Assembly: GCA_033239525.1 (NCBI GenBank)
Contig: BSYO01000003.1
Coordinates: forward strand, 2,412,001-2,476,000
Direction: 5' to 3'
Origin: Nepenthes gracilis
Taxonomy: Eukaryota > Streptophyta > Magnoliopsida > Caryophyllales > Nepenthaceae
Length of the DNA: 64,000 nucleotides
The notes beneath the pieces are model-generated. The model was not told the DNA's origin and made no database searches. It was given only the letters and a program-made list of their open reading frames with translations. Every line of letters starts with the position of its first letter. Positions within the stretch are counted from its first letter, which is position 1. Below are positions 61,201 through 64,000 of the stretch, in pieces. A program made the position numbers and the translations under genes.

Positions 61201-62875
61201 CAGCAACGGTGGCTCACCAAACTGTTGGGATATGACTTTGAGATCATTTACAAGCCGGGCAAGGACAATTACCGAGCCGATGCACTATCCAGACTGCCAG
61301 AAGGGGCTTGTCATGCTCTTTGCTCCTCCTCCCGCCCGGTTGTAGCGCTGCTGGCTGCTCTCAGACAATTTTATGGCCGGCATTCAGCTTCAGCAGACTT
61401 CATGTCTGCCATACAGGATCGGCCCGGGGACTTCGACAACTACTCAGTGCGCGAGGGCTTGGTCTTCTTCAAGGGACGAGTCTTCATTCCTCTCGAGTCA
61501 GCATTGCAAGATCTTATCTTGCATGAGTACCATGCTTCGCCTACAGGGGGCCATACTGGATTCCAGCGAACGTTAGCGCGTATCGCTACCCATTTTTATT
61601 GGCCAAAAATGCGCCACAACATCCACACCTTCATCTCCCAGTGCGCCACATGTCAACAGGCTAAATCCCTCAACGTAGCTTACCTCGGTAAGCTCCAGCC
61701 ACTGCCAATACCCAAGACCATTTGGACCTCCATCTCCATGGACTTTATAACTCACTTGCCACTTTCTCAAGGCAAGACGGTCATATGGGTAGTGGTTGAT
61801 CGCCTTTGGAAGTATGCTCATTTTGTGGGCCTCCGCAACCCCTTCACCGCGGAAGACCTTGCTGCTGTTTTCATCCAAGAAATCTGCCGCCTTCATGGTA
61901 TGCCCTCTGAAATTGTCTCGGACCGTGACCGCATTTTCATGAGTAAGTTCTGGAATAAATTTTTTAAACTGCAAAATACTACACTCAGTCGCAGCAGCGC
62001 TTACCACCTCAAACCGACGGGCCAATGAAAGTTGCCAACCGGCCGCTCGAATATTATCTTCGCGCTTTGTGTCCGACCACCCATTTGCTCGGACCCGATT
62101 TCTTCCTTGGGCGTAATGGAGTTATAACACAAAGACGGCATTCCTCCACGAAGATGAGCCCATTCGAGGCTGTCTACGGCATTCCCCGCCCCTCTCCGGG
62201 GTCGAGTATCTACAAGGTAGTTCCTCAGTTTCGGCCGTCGATGAACAGCTATCAACTCGGGCCAGGTGCTCGCCCGGCCGCAGCCAATCATGGGCCTGTG
62301 TTCGAATGAAGAATCAAGCAGATGCCCACCGATCCGAGAAGGAATTTCAGTTGGGAGCTTGGGTTTACGTCAAGCTCCAACCTTATCGTCAATCATCGAT
62401 CGCGCACCGTCAGTCTAACAAATTGGCCAAACGTTATTATGGACCTTTCCGTATTACCGAAAGAATTGGGCCAGTTGCATACCGTTTGGAGCTCCCTGCC
62501 GATTCCAGGATACACAACATTTTCCACGTTTCTCTACTGAAACAAGGTCCTCCTGATGGACCCAGCCAGCCGGTTACCTTCCCACCAGCAGCCCAGGGAA
62601 CCCAACCCCTCCTCACGCCTGTCCAAATCCTTGGCTTCCACAAGGTGCTTCAGAGAGATACTTTCATCCCCCAGCTCCTCGTCCAGTGGCACTCTCAACC
62701 TGCCTCCGATGCCACGTGGGAACCAGCTGCAGAACTGATGCAAGATTTTCCTTCTTTCAACCTTGAGGACAAGGTTGTGTTCGATGAGGAGGGTAATGTT
62801 ACCGGTCTCATTGCAACTGATACTCTGACACCACCACCACAGCCGAGAACCCGAAAAAGCTCGCGCACAACATAG
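58216..62875 (+). pseudogene. gag-pol polyprotein with chromodomain, lightly damaged
   Basis: The ATG at 58216 starts MADGMQTRYKAHEESI. Gag: LPKLELPFFTGENVLGWLFQ and a zinc knuckle CFNCDEKFVPGHRC near 59175. Protease: VDSGSTHNFLQ. RT: DGSWRFCVDYRALN, SKLDLRSGYHQIRV, MPFGLTNAPSTFQ and VFFNDILIYS, where the catalytic FDD is FND. RNase H: QTDASGHGIGAVL. Integrase: HHCC (EYHASPTGGH...CATCQQAK), SMDFI and VSDRD; the Glu position is Lys (MKVANR). GPY/F region YYGPFRITERIGPVAYRLEL and chromodomain LLVQWHSQPASDATWEPAAE follow. Breaks: TGA 58285-58287, TAA 58711-58713, a frameshift near 62005 and another near 62300. The 1100-codon frame 58726-62028 is otherwise open. Confidence 0.92.
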
Positions 62876-63331
62876 CCTCCACGAAGATACCGGGATTTCA
62901 TATAGTATTTTAGATAGTTATTCTGCCATTTTAGGATATTGCACAGCATTACTATACTGCCATTTATAGTATTTTTATACACAGCATTATACTGTCATTT
63001 TAGAGCATTCTGTTATTCGAGCATTCTGTTATTCGGTTCAGCTGACAACGCTCAGCCCACGTGAGGGGCCATATGTAATGCCAACGCTCAGCCCACGTGA
63101 GGGGCCCTATGTAATGCCAGAAAACAAACAGATGAAAACAGAAAAGGAATTATTCACTCAGCTCTCTGCCTCTCCTCTCTCTCACACTCTCTCCTTCTCT
63201 CTCTCGAATCTTCCCCTTCCCCTACTGTTTATCGTCTTCATCCTCTCCCCAGAACTCCCCTTCCCCCTACTTCCACAAGAAATCAGCGCCAGCTGCTGGT
63301 AAATTGGTCCGAGATTGATTTGGTTGCAACA
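62797..63331 (+). repeat. 3' LTR of Reina-like element
   Basis: 535 bp with the TG...CA ends. The polyprotein stop (62873-62875) lies 77 bp inside it. Confidence 0.9.
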
Positions 63332-64000
63332 GTGGACTGACATTGTTAATGACAAGTATGGCTATTCGTACTAAAGGAAATATAATTACTACAAAGATCA
63401 ATAGTTTGTATTCATACAAAAACAGTATTTTATTAAAAATAATTATTTTCATACTTTAAAAAAGATTAAATAAAAATTTCCTTAGTTGATGTAGACAAAT
63501 AAAGAACAAAATTATCACTGTGATTTTCCCTGTAAATATATAAGATTATATTCGCCTACAAGTATACCCTAATTGAATGCTTCAACAGTCGCAAGGACCA
63601 GCGAGTTGACATGAATGATTGGTATGTTCTTTCCAGTCTGCCGGCTCCATAAAACATGAGGCTGAGCGGCCATCATATCAAACTTCATCTGTACGGCCTC
63701 AGCATTTAATCCAGCGTCATGCAAGCATATTAATTTCATGCCGCTTGTCAATTGAGTCTACTCGGACTCAAATCCGAGTTACATTAATTAAGGGAATCCG
63801 ATGCTTTAATCTTGAAAATTTAAATTATATAGGCATATTATAGCTTATTGAGCTGATGTTATGCCCACTTACCATGATACTATTGGCTTTTACTTATAAA
63901 AAATAAAAATAATATTTATCTAAAAAATACGTGACATTTATTAATTTTATAAAGTCGAGTGAGAGTTGGTCATGGATATAACTGTCGTGTGCTCGATTGG
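63332..64000. other. flanking DNA with one exon-like minus-strand stretch
   Basis: Mostly AT-rich. The minus-strand stretch 63751-63569 is GC-richer than its surroundings and encodes 60 codons (MTSGMKLICLHDAGLNAEAV...), ending in a stop. It looks like a terminal exon, but I do not recognise the protein and see no upstream exon in the window. Confidence 0.3.

Larger units (their letters stand above)
57663..63331 (+). mobile_element. Ty3/gypsy chromovirus, Reina-like
   Basis: The 5669-bp element has LTRs at 57663-58191 and 62797-63331, both TGTTACCGGTCTC...GGTTGCAACA. A primer-binding-like TATTGGTGCTTTCATTGAG follows the 5' LTR, and a purine tract (GATGAGGAGGG) precedes the 3' LTR. One polyprotein frame carries gag with a zinc knuckle, protease, RT, RNase H, integrase and a C-terminal chromodomain, which with the small size suggests the Reina lineage. 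The flanking 5-mers (GACGG and GTGGA) do not match. Confidence 0.9.

Noticed and set aside
57658..63336. target duplication for the Reina-like element
   Set aside because: The flanking 5-mers are GACGG and GTGGA; they do not match, so none is claimed.

Overview
The window is plant nuclear DNA, most likely from a eudicot. It carries intron-containing plant genes (a nucleoporin and an LRR receptor kinase), AT-rich intergenic DNA, microsatellites, and nested Ty1/copia and Ty3/gypsy LTR retrotransposons of plant lineages. I see no bacterial operons, CRISPR arrays, rRNA or tRNA genes. I cannot name the species.

Layout. 1-8150: a minus-strand, heavily rearranged Tat-type gypsy element (Tat A) lies next to a 1.33 kb tandem array and itself contains a Tekay/Del-like LTR fragment. 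8141-12673: about 3.4 tandem copies of a roughly 1.33 kb unit of unknown origin. 13447-14495: a solo LTR with a perfect 5-bp target duplication. 16178-16960: three exons of an alanyl-tRNA synthetase gene fragment (minus), followed by a 150-160 bp tandem repeat. 17996-19815: inverted, tandem and LTR-like repeats. 21604-22233: the C-terminal part of an F-box/kelch gene, apparently a pseudogene. A full-length but decayed copia element (22244-27692, TSD GAAAG) sits 10 bp after its stop codon. 28563-33144: an intact nine-exon NUP54 nucleoporin gene. 34152-51670 (minus): a two-exon LRR receptor-like kinase of the ZAR1/At1g67510 type. Its single intron is 15.3 kb long and contains a full-length Tat-type gypsy element (Tat B, 35587-46527, TSD GTTCT). 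54231-55445: a second solo LTR (TSD ATTAT), related at its start to the Tat A LTR. 57663-63331: a Reina-like chromovirus, the best preserved retroelement here.

The two host genes with complete reading frames are NUP54 and the receptor kinase. They converge, with their 3' ends about 1 kb apart. All retroelement coding regions are broken by stops, frameshifts or catalytic substitutions. Both Tat elements carry an additional open reading frame antisense to gag-pol, between pol and the 3' LTR. Splice sites and exon frames were worked out by eye; lineage names rest on motif recognition, not on a database search.
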